DNA of 64,000 bases, from assembly GCF_008831285.2 (NCBI RefSeq), contig NC_045138.2:30723934-30787933 (forward strand), written 5' to 3'. Positions 1-11,978 of this stretch are shown here, in pieces (position 1 is the first letter of the stretch; every line of letters starts with the position of its first letter). The stretch is from Nymphaea colorata (lineage: Eukaryota; Streptophyta; Magnoliopsida; Nymphaeales; Nymphaeaceae). A program made the translations under genes and the position numbers. The notes under the pieces are model-generated. The model was given only the letters and a program-made list of their open reading frames with translations. It was not told where the DNA came from and made no database searches.

Positions 1-2439
1 CAAACAAGGGGAACAGCAACTCTCTTCTTATCCATGTGGGCCTCTTTGACTTGAGCAACTCAGAAATGTAACTATATGTCTGCTAATCTAACCAACAGAA
101 TTCTGATAATGGAAAATGAAAAGAAAAAGATGAGAAAAACACATACACACACAAGCAATAAACAAGGAAATCTAGCAGCAGATTTTGTTTCTTCAGATTA
201 ATTGCTTATAGAGAGAAAGAGAAGGAAAATAGAGAACGCATGAGAGATAGATTAGCAGGAAAGTCTCAGAGAGATGGACAACGAATCAAGCTGGACTACA
301 AAACATTTTTTCAGGAAAAAAAATTGAGACCAAGTAAGTGGTCACACTGTACATTCTTGATAATTGACTTTTCTATCTATTCATTTACAGTATCTTGCGC
401 ATCCTAAGCATCTGAATCTAAGGAACTATTGAGTTAACTGCATGGCAAGGTGATCAAAGTCATGTGAAACCACCCTGTGTTTTTATACTTGGGTTGCATG
501 AGAATAGTATAGTATATCGGTTTTGTTTACTCAGAGAAAGAGGGAGAGAGATACAGGTTAGGGTGTGGAACTGGGCACTAAATCTTGAACAGTTGGAGAG
601 CTGAAGGTTCCTAGAAGCAATCAGCCAAACAGGATTCTGTTTCCCCCTCAAAATAGGACCATGCTACGTGGATTATAGTCAATGATCGTTGGATATATCA
701 TATGAAGATCAACTGTGGCAGCACCCTTTATTGTATTAGTAAACAACTAAACATAGGTCTCGCACCGTCCACGTCTTTCAACAAGGTTCTCATAAATGGA
801 GTTGACTTGGATAAGGAAGGCGAGGAATCATTTGCATATCCTTTGTTCCTCGATAATAGACACGGTAACGGACCATTTTATGAGCATGTATCCTCTCGGG
901 CTAGTATCTTGTTCCTTGATGATATCTGAATTTCGAGCTGAACTTGGGAGGTAGTTGTTGTTTAGCCCATAAGGCCCATCGAATGACAGACGTGGTCTAT
1001 CATATAGCCATGATGTGTACCATGTTGCCTACCGGCCAAGCAAAATAGAGCTTAAGCTAAATATGGCACCGTCTAAAAAAACCAATCTCGAGTTGCTTCC
1101 TATAGGAATGGAAAATAACAAGAGTATCAAATTTGGACCGCACTAATGGCTCTTTCGTCTCCAAGCTTAACGATGCTGAATTTTAGCGATGACATGATTA
1201 ATTGATTGCAGATTGCCCATTTAAACATCTATATACACGGCCAACCGAACGTAAAGCAGTAACAACACGAGGGTGCACACAACTCATAAATCCAGAAAAA
1301 AAGTTTAACAAAATTCGGATTGAAAATAAATTGAACCTGAACGAAGAGGCTTTCGTGTGGGATAAGGTGAAAGGCGGAGAGGGGCTATTCCTGTCTGCGC
1401 ACGCGTTCCACCAGGAAAAAGAGGAAGAGAGAGAGAGTGTGTGTGCCGACTCCTATCTGGATACCGATTATTGAGTAGGGGACGAAGTTCTGCAACTATA
1501 GAGAGAGAGCGAAAAAAGGATAAAGATTCAATAGCAAAGAAATAGACATGGGCAACGGAGCAATCTGCAAATAATGGAGAAAATGGAAAACGAAAAATCC
1601 AAACCTGGTTGAGGACGGCTCAGCAGCAATCCAGTCTTCTTTGGGGGATCAATGCAGCAGAAACGTGACTGCCTGCCGTCCTCTGCTTTGGGCCAGAAGG
1701 GTGAGGCCAGCAGAGAGGCGCGATGAAGGAGACCCCGAAGTCTAAGTCTAGAAGAGGAGGAGGGAGGGACGGAGGGAAGGGCGGGGCCGCTCGCGGACTG
1801 GAAAGCGAACCGGTGTCAAACAGTGCTTTTGTCTCGGACAGATTCGTATCGGTTCCTCTTGTGTAGATTTATACCTATGCCCATCTCCATCTTTTGTGAG
1901 ATGAATACATACCACACTTAATAATCTAAATTTTGTAATGAGAAAACAGTTATATCATGAATCTGATTCAAATATTTTGGAATTGATAAATTCGTGAAGC
2001 AGAAACATAGTGTTTATTTATTTATCAACCTCTCTCAGATGATATTTGTGGGCATTTTAAAATTAGTTGTAAACAAAACTTATTGTATCTTGGATCTTTA
2101 ATGCAAGGTGGTTATGAAGGTTTGGCATCTATTGGGTTCAACATTCAGCTTAAGGATTGAGCCTTGCTACTCCATCTACTAGTTGATGATGTAATGGTGG
2201 AAAAAATGGTTTTCATGTGAACGTTTGATATACTCACATGAAAATTTTAGAATCAATAAGTTTGGTATCTTATCTTGAACAAACGTTTGATATACTCTAG
2301 ATAAAGAAAGGACACTAATTGTTGCATTATTGGGCAAACATTATTGGTATCTTAAACATTTCAATGCATTTCTATTGGGGCCTCCAATGAATGAATAATG
2401 CAGAGCACCTAAGTCCGTCTTAGTTTCAGAACCAAGATT
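1..2439. other. Upstream region without a supported protein gene
   Basis: AT-rich DNA in which the only open frames are short (under 100 codons), lack recognisable domains and have no convincing splice partners. Purine-rich stretches (GA runs near 212-250, 1424-1440 and 1500-1512) and a GC-rich patch around 1700-1800 stand out. I see no tRNA, rRNA or transposase remnant here. It may contain the start of a divergent minus-strand gene (see the separate entry) but no coding part of one is visible. Confidence 0.4.
1606..1800 (-). other. Possible 5' UTR exon of a divergent minus-strand gene
   Basis: Read on the minus strand, this GC- and pyrimidine-rich block looks like a plant leader exon and ends in CAACCAG followed by GTTTGG, a plausible 5' splice site at about 1605. 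It stands out from the AT-rich DNA on both sides. No start codon with a long frame follows in the window, so the coding part, if any, would have to lie to the left. This is an inference from base composition and one splice-like site. Confidence 0.15.
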
Positions 2440-2562
2440 CAAATACCTCGGCTCCCCGAAGCCCTAAACCCCAAGCTCCTCTCCCGCCACTCTCTTTCTC
2501 TCTCTCTCAGTGGATCACCACATTTCTCTTTGGTCGGAATATTCTCTTTCCCGCGGATTCCG
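2440..2562 (+). promoter_or_regulatory. 5' leader of the RH33-type helicase gene
   Basis: Pyrimidine-rich leader directly before the helicase start codon. It contains CCCTAAACCC at about 2462-2472, which resembles the telo-box element common near the start of plant genes for translation and RNA metabolism, and a CT run at about 2490-2510. The reading frame stays open upstream to a TTG at 2530, but family proteins begin at the ATG at 2563 with MGGGPRTFPGG, so the upstream part is taken as untranslated. Confidence 0.45.
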
Positions 2563-5500
2563 ATGGGCGGCGGTCCTAGGACGTTCCCGGGTGGGCTGAA
2601 CAAATGGCAATGGAAGAGGATGCACGAGAAGAAGGCGAGGGAGAAGGAGAAGCAGCTGCTCCAACAGGAGAAGCAGCTCTACGAGGCCAGGGTCCGGTCG
2701 CAGATCAGAAGCCAGTTTGCTGGGAGCGCCGGGGTGCCGGCGGGGGGATCGGGCGGGGCACAGTTTGGGGCAATGACGCCCGAAGGTCACGTGAACGCAC
2801 TCGCGGATCGCTTCAAGAAGGCCGGGGCGGAGGACCTCTGGAATGAAGACGATGGACCGTTGGAGGATCCTGTTACTCCAGCGGAGGTGCCGGGTCCGGC
2901 TCGGCATCCGTCGGGGTCATGGGTGCCATCTTTGTCCAGGAGCCGTGGCTATGTCCGTTCAGAGAATTGGGAGAATTCTAAGCAATTTGCATCGCGGAGG
3001 GGGTTTTCAAGCCTTTCGCGGATGGATACCTCGTTGGATTGTTGGAAGGATCGTTTTAGGCCCACTGTCAGGGTCTCGGGATGGAAATGGAGTGATAGTT
3101 TTACTATGTTCGGTTTGCGGAGAATTGGCGGTATTTTTGTTGGAAATGGTACGTGGAGAGATTGTTCAACGCTTTCCACAGGAAGGTCTTGTTCGAATTT
3201 ACACGGAGACGAAGGATCAATGCGATTCGAAATGGCATTGAGGGGTAACGGAAAGCATAGCGTCACGGTAGGGATTAACTCGAGAAACATTGGGGAGATT
3301 AATCGTGGAAAATGTTTTCCGAGGCAGTTTTCCATGTCTGTACTATTGGAAGCATTTCCAGCACATACGAGAGAAGATTCACTGTCGTGGTTGCCAATGG
3401 TTCATAATCTATGCGGGAAGACTATTTGTTTAAATTCTATTATCCCGGGGAGAACTGGTAGAATTTCTTTGGAGGGTTTGTCTTGGAGGTATTATTCGAG
3501 TTTCACGGGAAACAGTGGTATGTTTAAGAAAGATCCCTCCTTGGATTACAGAACCGATCGCGGCATATCCGAGAAGGATATGAATATGGCTTGGTCAAGG
3601 TCAGACTCTGACGAGGAAGGGGAGGCGGATGATTTTCAAGAAGGGGTTAGCACCAGGAAGGCCTTCGCTGGAGGCGTCTTGAGGAATCACGATCCAAAGA
3701 GGGAGAGGAGATTCCCAAAGCCAGGGGAAGCTGAAAATGAATTTTCTCGGTCCATAAGAATGCAATTGCAAAGTGGGGATTTCTTATCCAGAGTCGCGGG
3801 AGGAAGAATTCGGGAGAAGGAGGAATCATTACTCAGCGAGAAAAGGTACACTTCTCGACTAAAACAAACTAACCCAGTTAAGTTGGAAATAAATACAAAT
3901 TCATGCTGCCTCGTTTGATTCATGCAAACCAAGAGCAGTTGCAGAACTGGGTGTCTTGCGGACAAACCACTTAATGCGACAACCTCTATCATATGGGACA
4001 TGGTTTCGTTCTGGATGGCTGATCTTTAATCATTTCAATCACGTGCAAACGTGGCATTAGTACATTAGATATTTAAATTTCAGCTGTGTCGTGGTGGTGG
4101 ATCCATGATGATATGAAAATCTTGGCAGCCCTGATTCAATGGTGCACCAACGGTATGATGTCCAGTTCCCGATGAGTTGATAGCCCGAATAAGTATGATC
4201 ACCAAGTTGTTTTTTCTGGCTGACCATAATGTAACAGGCTACGTAAAATTGGTGTTTGTTAAATTTAGAAGAATGATGATCTGCTAGTGGTTCTCATGTT
4301 TGGACACATCTTAAACTCAAATGCAATTGAAAATGTAACATAGTAATAGCAACATGCTAATCAAGTTCAAAGAGCATGCTTGTATAATCATTGGAAGTAT
4401 CAGTTATTTGATATAAAACCAAAAATTTGATTTCCATTTTATTCGTGTAGTCAAATCATGGTTTTGGTTTATGCTTTTTGAATATTCACATGCATTTCTA
4501 TCTCATTTTGGTTTCTATCTTTTTCTCTTTTTTTTAATGCAAATTGGAAAAGTATTTAAATATTCCAGTTCTCATTCAGTGAGGTCCTTCATTTATCTTT
4601 GCTATGTTTGCAATCCAGATTTGATGAATATGACATTTCTCCCTTGACAATTAAAGCACTTTCTTCAGCTGGTTATACACAATTGACAGTGGTACAAGAG
4701 GCTACACTTTCTATCTGCCTTGAAGGTAATGGGTTTTGGTTGTTGCTCACAAGTCACATGAGCTTTTTGTATCAAACTGTTATTCTGTTTTCCTACAGAT
4801 ATGTTTTGTTTTTCGGCTAGTTTTCATAGCTGTAGTTGACTGACACTATTGCAATGTTTAACACATGAATTTATGTATGTTCTTAATATCCATTGTGAAA
4901 GCAATCTATCTTTCTATATAAGGTTCTTTGAGAAATTTAAAATGTCTACTTATCTCTTTTATGAGTTGCTTACTTTATGTTTCCTAAAATGGTGATAATA
5001 TTCTATATAAATTAATGAGCATCAGAGCAAATGCACTTTGAGTATTTAAATGGGCAGGTTTTAATCCTTAGAAACTGCGATTGATGGATAAGCAGATAGG
5101 CTAAACATGTTAGGTGGATGATAGTATCGTCTTCCTGTACGATCCTTGTACTTTGAGATGAAGTTCTCGATCCTACATAGGTTTCTAAGGACTCTAGTTG
5201 AACCCTTAATTGTAAGGTAATCCTTAAATTTGTGAACAAGAAAAGTTTTTTGCCAGTTGGAATTTACTGACTGTTTGGCTCCTTTCTTGAAGGACATACA
5301 GAATACATAATAGTTTGCAAATTTTGTTGAGATTTGTAACACAGTGTCTGTTTCTTTGCTAGCCCTCACATGTTATTGTTGATAGGATTGTCTTTAATCC
5401 ATTGTCACAGAAAACACGCTTTATTTGAAAAAAAATGCATATAAAACATAAAAAACAAGTCAGCCGTATAAAATGTGAAAAAAACGCGAAAAAATGGGTA

Positions 5501-8500
5501 TAATACGGGTATTATACGCGTTTTTCCTTTTTTTTGTATTTTTATTAATTTTTATTATTTTCAGGATTTATTAAATGTTTTAAATTTTTTAAAAAATTCG
5601 CCGAAATTTTTCCGAGATATATAACTTTGCCACATTATACCCGAGAAATTCATTGCCATATAATACCCGTACACGTTTCTTGTGACAATAGTTCAATCAT
5701 GCTTCTTTAGGAGGACAATTTTTGTTTCCTTGTGTGCATTGAATTGTGAAGGGTGACATGCACAAAGCAAGAATGAATAAAAGTGCACACATGCACAAGT
5801 ATGCACAAGTTCTTGCACACTGGCTTCATGTGTGCTCTTGTTAATAGCAAATATAATTTGAGTAATTGTTCATTTCGAATTTATAACAGGCAAAGATGCA
5901 CTTGTTAAAGCTAAAACTGGTACAGGGAAAACTGCAGCATTTTTGGTAATGCACCAATCTTTCATGTGTTGAATTTTGCTTTTTATGTCATTTTTTTTTT
6001 GGATTTTCCAAATTTAATATTTCTTGAAAGGAAGCAGCTTCCTGCAATTGAAGCAGTTCTGAAGGCTAGTCCTAGCAGTTCGGAGCAGAGACTGCACCCA
6101 ATACTCGTGCTTGTTCTTTGCCCCACTCGGGAGCTTGCAAGTCAAATTGCAGCAGAGGCAAATGTTATGCTAAAATACCATTGTGGAATTGGTGTCCAAA
6201 CATTAATTGGTGGAACACGCTTTAAGGATGACCAAAAGCGGCTGGAATCAGAGCCTTGTCGGGTCGGTATATTTTCTTGAACTCATTTTGTGTATTAGTT
6301 TATTTGTTGTGCACACTTTACTGATTAATACCTTCTTATTCCCATTGTCTTGCTTTCTGCCAGTGCAGTCTGACTTCTCACATGCTAACAAGGAAATCAA
6401 AATGTCTCTAAGCACATGATATGTGATGAATTATTTCATATGCATACTTAAAAGGACAGGAACCATAGGGAGGCACAATGTTGTTGTCATTTAAGAATAA
6501 CACTTGAGGTGAATTCACAGGGGAAAATTGAGTGGCCCCATGATGGTTATGAATATTTCTTCATTTGCAATTTTTTCTGGGATGGGCCTCTTCCATAGTA
6601 AAGTTACTTGTGAGCAGCGCATGATAAATGCATGGTAGAACACAAATATTTGTAGACAAGACCCAAACATTTGTAGAAACGAATTCTGACCTTGGTGGTG
6701 ATCCTGCTTCAGTTAGTACATTGCTGCTAGTTTTCTAAGCCACCAGTGTCCTTATGGCATTGTTTTGAATCTTTTGATTGTCTTGATGTTTTTGAAGTCA
6801 GCCTGTCATGCTAATGGGAAATATCTTTTTTAGGGCTCTGATTAAACATGGTCTAACAATAACCATTTTAACTAGATAATGGGATGACTTTCATTTAATT
6901 AGTGCAGGCTTTTATCCTTGAGGGAGGTCACAGTAAATGTGAATCCTTCTTCATGCATCTGCTGCACTTTAGATAATATGAACTTCAGTCTTCCTTCTCA
7001 GGAAAAAAAAATGGGCACTAAAACTTGCCTTTCTCACTGGAAGTATATGACTTTGTAGGATTTTAATGCTTTTTAACATGTACTTTGCATTCCTGAAGAA
7101 TGTTTCAATTGCCCACCTGACATTTTCATGAGGTATGAGTTATTCTCTTAAGACACATTGATCAAACTGTTGTCTGTTATAATTTAATATTACTATGATA
7201 CCTGTCTCTGTCTGCTTCATGTTCACTTTGGCTTGGCATGGTAATTTGCTTCATCCTAGAAATTTGTCCTTTTTATTATTATGTTGTCTCTTCTGCAGAT
7301 TATTGTTGCAACTCCTGGCAGGTTATTGGATCATATTGAGAACAGATCTGGCTTTTCTGTGCGTTTGATGGGTCTCAAAATGCTTGTCCTAGATGAGGCA
7401 GACCTTCTACTGAATTTGGGATTTCGTAAAGACATAGAGAAGGTTGTTGATTGTGTTCCACGACAGAGGCAGTCAATGCTATTTTCTGCTACAATTCCCA
7501 AAGAGGTCGGTCTTTTTACTCACAATCTCTTTTGGATATCCAAACATCCTTTATCAGTTTTCACTTGCCTTGATTTCATATGTTATATTTATGTATAATG
7601 TATTTCTTTTATATGAAGGTACGCAGGATTTCTCAACTGGTTTTGAAGAAGGATCATGTTTATATAGATACTGTAGGGTTGGGAAGGCAAGAGACACATG
7701 CAAAGGTTTGAATATTTTTTCTCTTTTGTGGATTTTCCTTTCTCCCATGTTTCCTAATAGTCTAATACCATCTAACTTGCTATGCTTCAGAATTTTCTGA
7801 ATTTTTTTCTGATGAACAATATCACGATGGTACTTCATTGTTCTTACAAGATATTTAGATTGCTTATATTTCAATATCTCAAGATTTTATTTTAAACTTT
7901 AGAGTTTAGAGTTTGGTTTTCCAATTTGTCACTTTGAAATTACAATTTCTTCAAAGACAATTGACATTTATGAATATAGTTTTAGTTTCACCCACATCAT
8001 GCTAATTCTTGTCTCATGTTTGTGTCAATTTACGAGTTCTCATTTTGGTTGGAATAGTTGCTTTAACCAAAGTTTTGCTGCTTCTCTTGGCTAGGCTAAT
8101 GAAATTCCACTCCTCTATGAATGTGTTATATTTTGCCTTTTTCTTCTGTATTTTCTATTCATTGAAAATGGCAAGGAACTAGAAACTTATGAATTTTCTT
8201 ATTGTTGCAGGTTTCACAGTCGTACATAGTTGCTTCTCATGAAGATCACTTTCAGATAGTTCCTTGCATATTAATGGATCATATTAAGGAAGAGCCAGAC
8301 TATAAGGTCAGCTATCATATTTATGTCTATGAGGTCAAAACTAGTAAAAAGTTTTAGTTGGTGGCTTCTAATTTGTGATGCTGACTCAGGTTATTGTTTT
8401 CTGTGGGACGGCAATGGTAACATCACTCATGTATCACCTCCTTCTAGGGTTAAAAATGCATGTTAAGGAAATTCATTCCCGAAAACCTCAGCTTTATCGT

Positions 8501-11500
8501 ACTCGTATATCTGATGAATTCCGTGAATCGAAGAGGCTTATTCTTGTAAGTTCAGATGTTTCAGCACGTGGAATGAACTATCCTGATGTTACACTGGTTG
8601 TACAGGTAACTATTGGAAAAGACGCAGTTGTCATGTTTGGCATAGAGTTGCTTTAGAAATCAAAGTCATTATATTGTACTAGTGGTTGCCTCTGTGTGTG
8701 GAAGTTGCTTGATAGACTGGACCATCTGGTAAATTTGTTTTTCTCTTTCTTAAAGCTATTTTGTAGCTGTACATAAATACATCAAAATTTTAACTGTGCA
8801 TTTCCATTGTTTCTCAGTGTATGTATGCATATATGTTTTATGCTTTTATCTGTATATAGGTGCAGGCTTGTACTGCTTTACTTCAGATATTTGTTACCAG
8901 ATATATGAAATGAGAATATCTAGCTGATACTAAAAAGATCTGGTCCATAGTTACAACTTACAAATGTCGTTCTTGGGCTTTTATTTGTGAGGTTTTATTC
9001 ATGCACTAGTTGAAAAGTTAGTAAACCTTGGGAACATTCTTAGAAATAAAAAAAAAAACTAAAAATGTATAAAAAATAGATAAATTTATGAAATTGAAAA
9101 TTATGAAATTACAATTTTTCTGCTAATTATCTTAACAAAATTATTTATGAAAGTTGAGAATAATTATTAAAATGTTAAAAGAAACTCAACAAAGTTTAAA
9201 ATATGCTAAAGCTATTTTTTAAAAGATAAAACATATGGCAAAAATAGCATGTATTTTTATTCTGGTCATATCTTCATAGTATCATGATATGTTTCCATTT
9301 TCTTTCACTTGTTCTTGGCATTTTATCTTGATAATTGTTTATATTTGTCTTTATGATCTAGACATATCTTATGTATTGAAAATCTCACCTAGGTACCTGC
9401 CTTGTGCTGGGCGTCAGCCTAAGCCTTGGCTGAGGACAATGGCCTCTCAAGCTAAATGTATTACATTTTAAAATTTAACACTAAAAATCTACTTCTTTTT
9501 GTTTCTTCAATCATCTTGCATATTGTTCTGGGTGGAGGAATTTTGAAACTCCCGCTTTTCCCTTTTTTCTATTTTCTTCTTCCTTTGTTCTCTTTTCCCC
9601 CATATTTCTGTCAAATAGGACTGACTTAGCCCCAACCCAGCTGCTCCCTAAGCTTTTATTTATGTCTTCTATCTAGCCCTGCCTAGCATTTTTAAAGATA
9701 TAGGACATGCATATATACGTCATATACTTATAAACGTATATGAGACATAGGTAAGTAGGAGAGAGAAATCATGGAATATGAGAGCACCGAGAAATCTAGT
9801 TAAATAAGTTAGGTGGTTTGAAAGTTGCCACCTTAAAAGTATCACTTTTAAAAGAAATGTCCTGTCAGGCATGTGCATAGGCACAGGTATGTCTAAGAGT
9901 GAGCTTGCAGACAAGGGAAGGGGATTGTGGGAGAAATAACTAGCACCGAGTAGAAAACCTCTGATGCTTGGGCAGAAGAAATGTATTGTTCCTTATCTGG
10001 GACTAGTTAGTTCTTTTGGTAAGTTTCGGAAACAAATTTGTAGTTTATTTTGAGGGACATAGAAATTGGAAATTTGGAAGTACATATAAACACTCATCTT
10101 TTGTTCCTTTTCTTTTGGTTATCCTCCCATGAGATATTTGCTTCTTTTGATTGTGTGTCTTTTTTCATCTATCTTTTTATGTACTGTTTAGTTGAATTTA
10201 CCAGTTAAGATCCTCCACAGAAATAGGCCCCTTCTTAGTTCTTACTTGTAGGTAGATGCTTTTGTTGTGGTCTTATATTTTGATTTATGACCGACATTAT
10301 TGGCTTATTGTTATTGTCTTTTAGTTCTGTCATTACTGTTACTATGTGCAAGTTTTTAGACATAGCTCATGGTATTAAACATTTGGTAATTGTTAGCAGG
10401 TATCTAACTAGGCATGAGTGCTATTTGGAGTCATCTTGTGTATAGTGGAATAAAAACATTATGCTTAATGAGATACTTTCTTCAGGTTGGTATACCATCT
10501 GATCGTGAACAATACATTCATCGTCTTGGTCGTACGGGCCGTGAAGGGAAAGATGGTAAGGGTGTGCTGCTTCTTGCACCATGGGAGGAGTATTTCTTGG
10601 ACGAAATAAAGGATCTGCCCATTCAAAAGTCCATGGTACCTCAGATAGATCTGGATCTCAGGAACAAGGTATCTTTTGTTCTAAGTGTTCACATACTGTG
10701 CAGATGCATTCCCAAAAAAAAAAAAAAAGGAGAAAAGAAAGCACATAAAACCATGCACCAACATACACAATACATATTTGATTCTACACTTCAGAAAAGT
10801 AACATGGGTTACTCTTTGTGTGTGTGTGCTTGTGCGGATGCCTGAATGAATGAAATGCCACCAAGGTCCAGTAGCTTGGGCTACATTGCCTCCTTTGCTT
10901 TCACAATTTTGATTGGTGACGCAGTCTTAATGGTTGGCATCTTTATCTTTGTAAATGTGCATGATTGAGGCTAGTTGACATGGAGACCACTGACTGTCAC
11001 AGATGCATTTTTGGAAGGGCATGACATGTGATTCTTCTGTCGTTAAAGTTCATGGAAATTTCCTATTGGTCATTGGCCATTGTCCAGCTACTGCATTATG
11101 CTGGGGGAAAATAAGAGTGCATTTGGTCATGTTAGCAGCTTATGAAGATTTGCCATGTCTGGCAGGTTAAAACTACTTGAATTGGGTTGACTTATTACAC
11201 TTTGCATTAAGGACATCATATAAATGAATTTTCTTTGCCTGATGGACCGGCTTTGGGTAGGAGGGTGCTTGTGGTATTGAGACATTTTAAAGGTAATTTG
11301 AGGATGTGGATATTTATTTTATTCCAAAGACTGATTATCATATTTAGGTTGGTCAGGTAGTGACCCAAATCCGAAATATCGACACCCCTGGTTATCATGC
11401 TCATATGTGCCCCCCATGAAGTTCTCGGTTCTGATTACTTACCCTTGTCAAGCTTCCCATTTTTATTACCTGTCATTTTTGCATCCTAAATCATTTGGAA

Positions 11501-11978
11501 TTAAGTGGCTTTGACAACCATCAGAAAAGTAGAAGTGCTTGATAGTACACTTAAGTTCATAGTGTTGAGGTGATACAAATTGCACCTGTAGATTTACTGC
11601 TAAGCTTTTGACCACTTGTGGAGGTTTGAAATCTCAGAAAGTTCTTTCTATTCTCATCTTCTAATAATTAGACGGCGGCATGTTTTTTTTCTTCATCTTT
11701 TGGTGCAACATTATATTATTTTTCTCTAAAGGTTCTATTTTAATTAGGTGGAGCATTCACTGGGAAAGATCGACACCAGCATCAAGGAAGCTGCATATCA
11801 TGCGTGGCTTGGATTTTACAATTCCATTAGAGAAATAGGTAGAGACAAAACCACATTGGTCGAGCTTGCTAACCAGTTCTGTGATTCGATCGGCTTGAGG
11901 AGACCTCCGGCCATGTTCAGGAAGACGGCATCAAAAATGGGTTTGAGGAACGTCCCTGGAATACAAATCAAGAAATAG
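2563..11978 (+). CDS. RH33: DEAD-box ATP-dependent RNA helicase, RH33 type
   Basis: An ATP-dependent RNA helicase that should remodel RNA or RNA-protein complexes; its exact substrate is not known to me. Ten exons: 2563-3845, 4619-4725, 5890-5945, 6038-6262, 7299-7505, 7619-7705, 8211-8306, 8390-8605, 10486-10668 and 11748-11978. All introns are GT-AG and phases agree, giving 896 aa. The start MGGGPRTFPGGLNKWQWKRM is the signature I recall from plant RH33. A long, mostly unstructured N-terminal part (about 1-427) lies in exon 1. The helicase core follows: Q-motif region 428-463, motif I AKTGTGKT (471-478), PTREL (511-515), TPGR (562-565), DEAD (589-592), SAT (620-622), ARGMNYPD in exon 8, and HRLGRTGR (771-778). 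All key residues are present, so the enzyme should be active. Other plant DEAD-box paralogues of this clade are the main alternative name. Confidence 0.9.
5401..5689 (+). repeat. Inverted-repeat element, family A, copy 1 (helicase intron 2)
   Basis: AT-rich element bounded by ATTGTCACA on the left and TGTGACAAT on the right, which are exact reverse complements. The inside carries GTCAGCCGTATAAAA (about 5459) and, near the right end, CCGAGATATATAACTTTGCC followed by a CCCGAGAAATTC block. The same blocks recur at 32430-32625 (inverted), 53811-54047, 56600-56905 and 57863-58232. It has no coding capacity and is probably a non-autonomous DNA transposon. I could not see a clear target-site duplication. 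Confidence 0.65.

Noticed and set aside
702-929. 75-codon open frame upstream of the helicase
   Set aside because: No recognisable domain, no splice partner and no leader signals; typical of chance frames.
2530-2562. Upstream extension of the helicase frame (TTG at 2530)
   Set aside because: No ATG in the extension, and family proteins start with MGGGPRTFPGG at the ATG at 2563.
2515-3335. Several long frames on both strands across helicase exon 1
   Set aside because: They are shadows of the GC-rich coding exon. Only the + frame starting at 2563 joins correctly to the helicase core.
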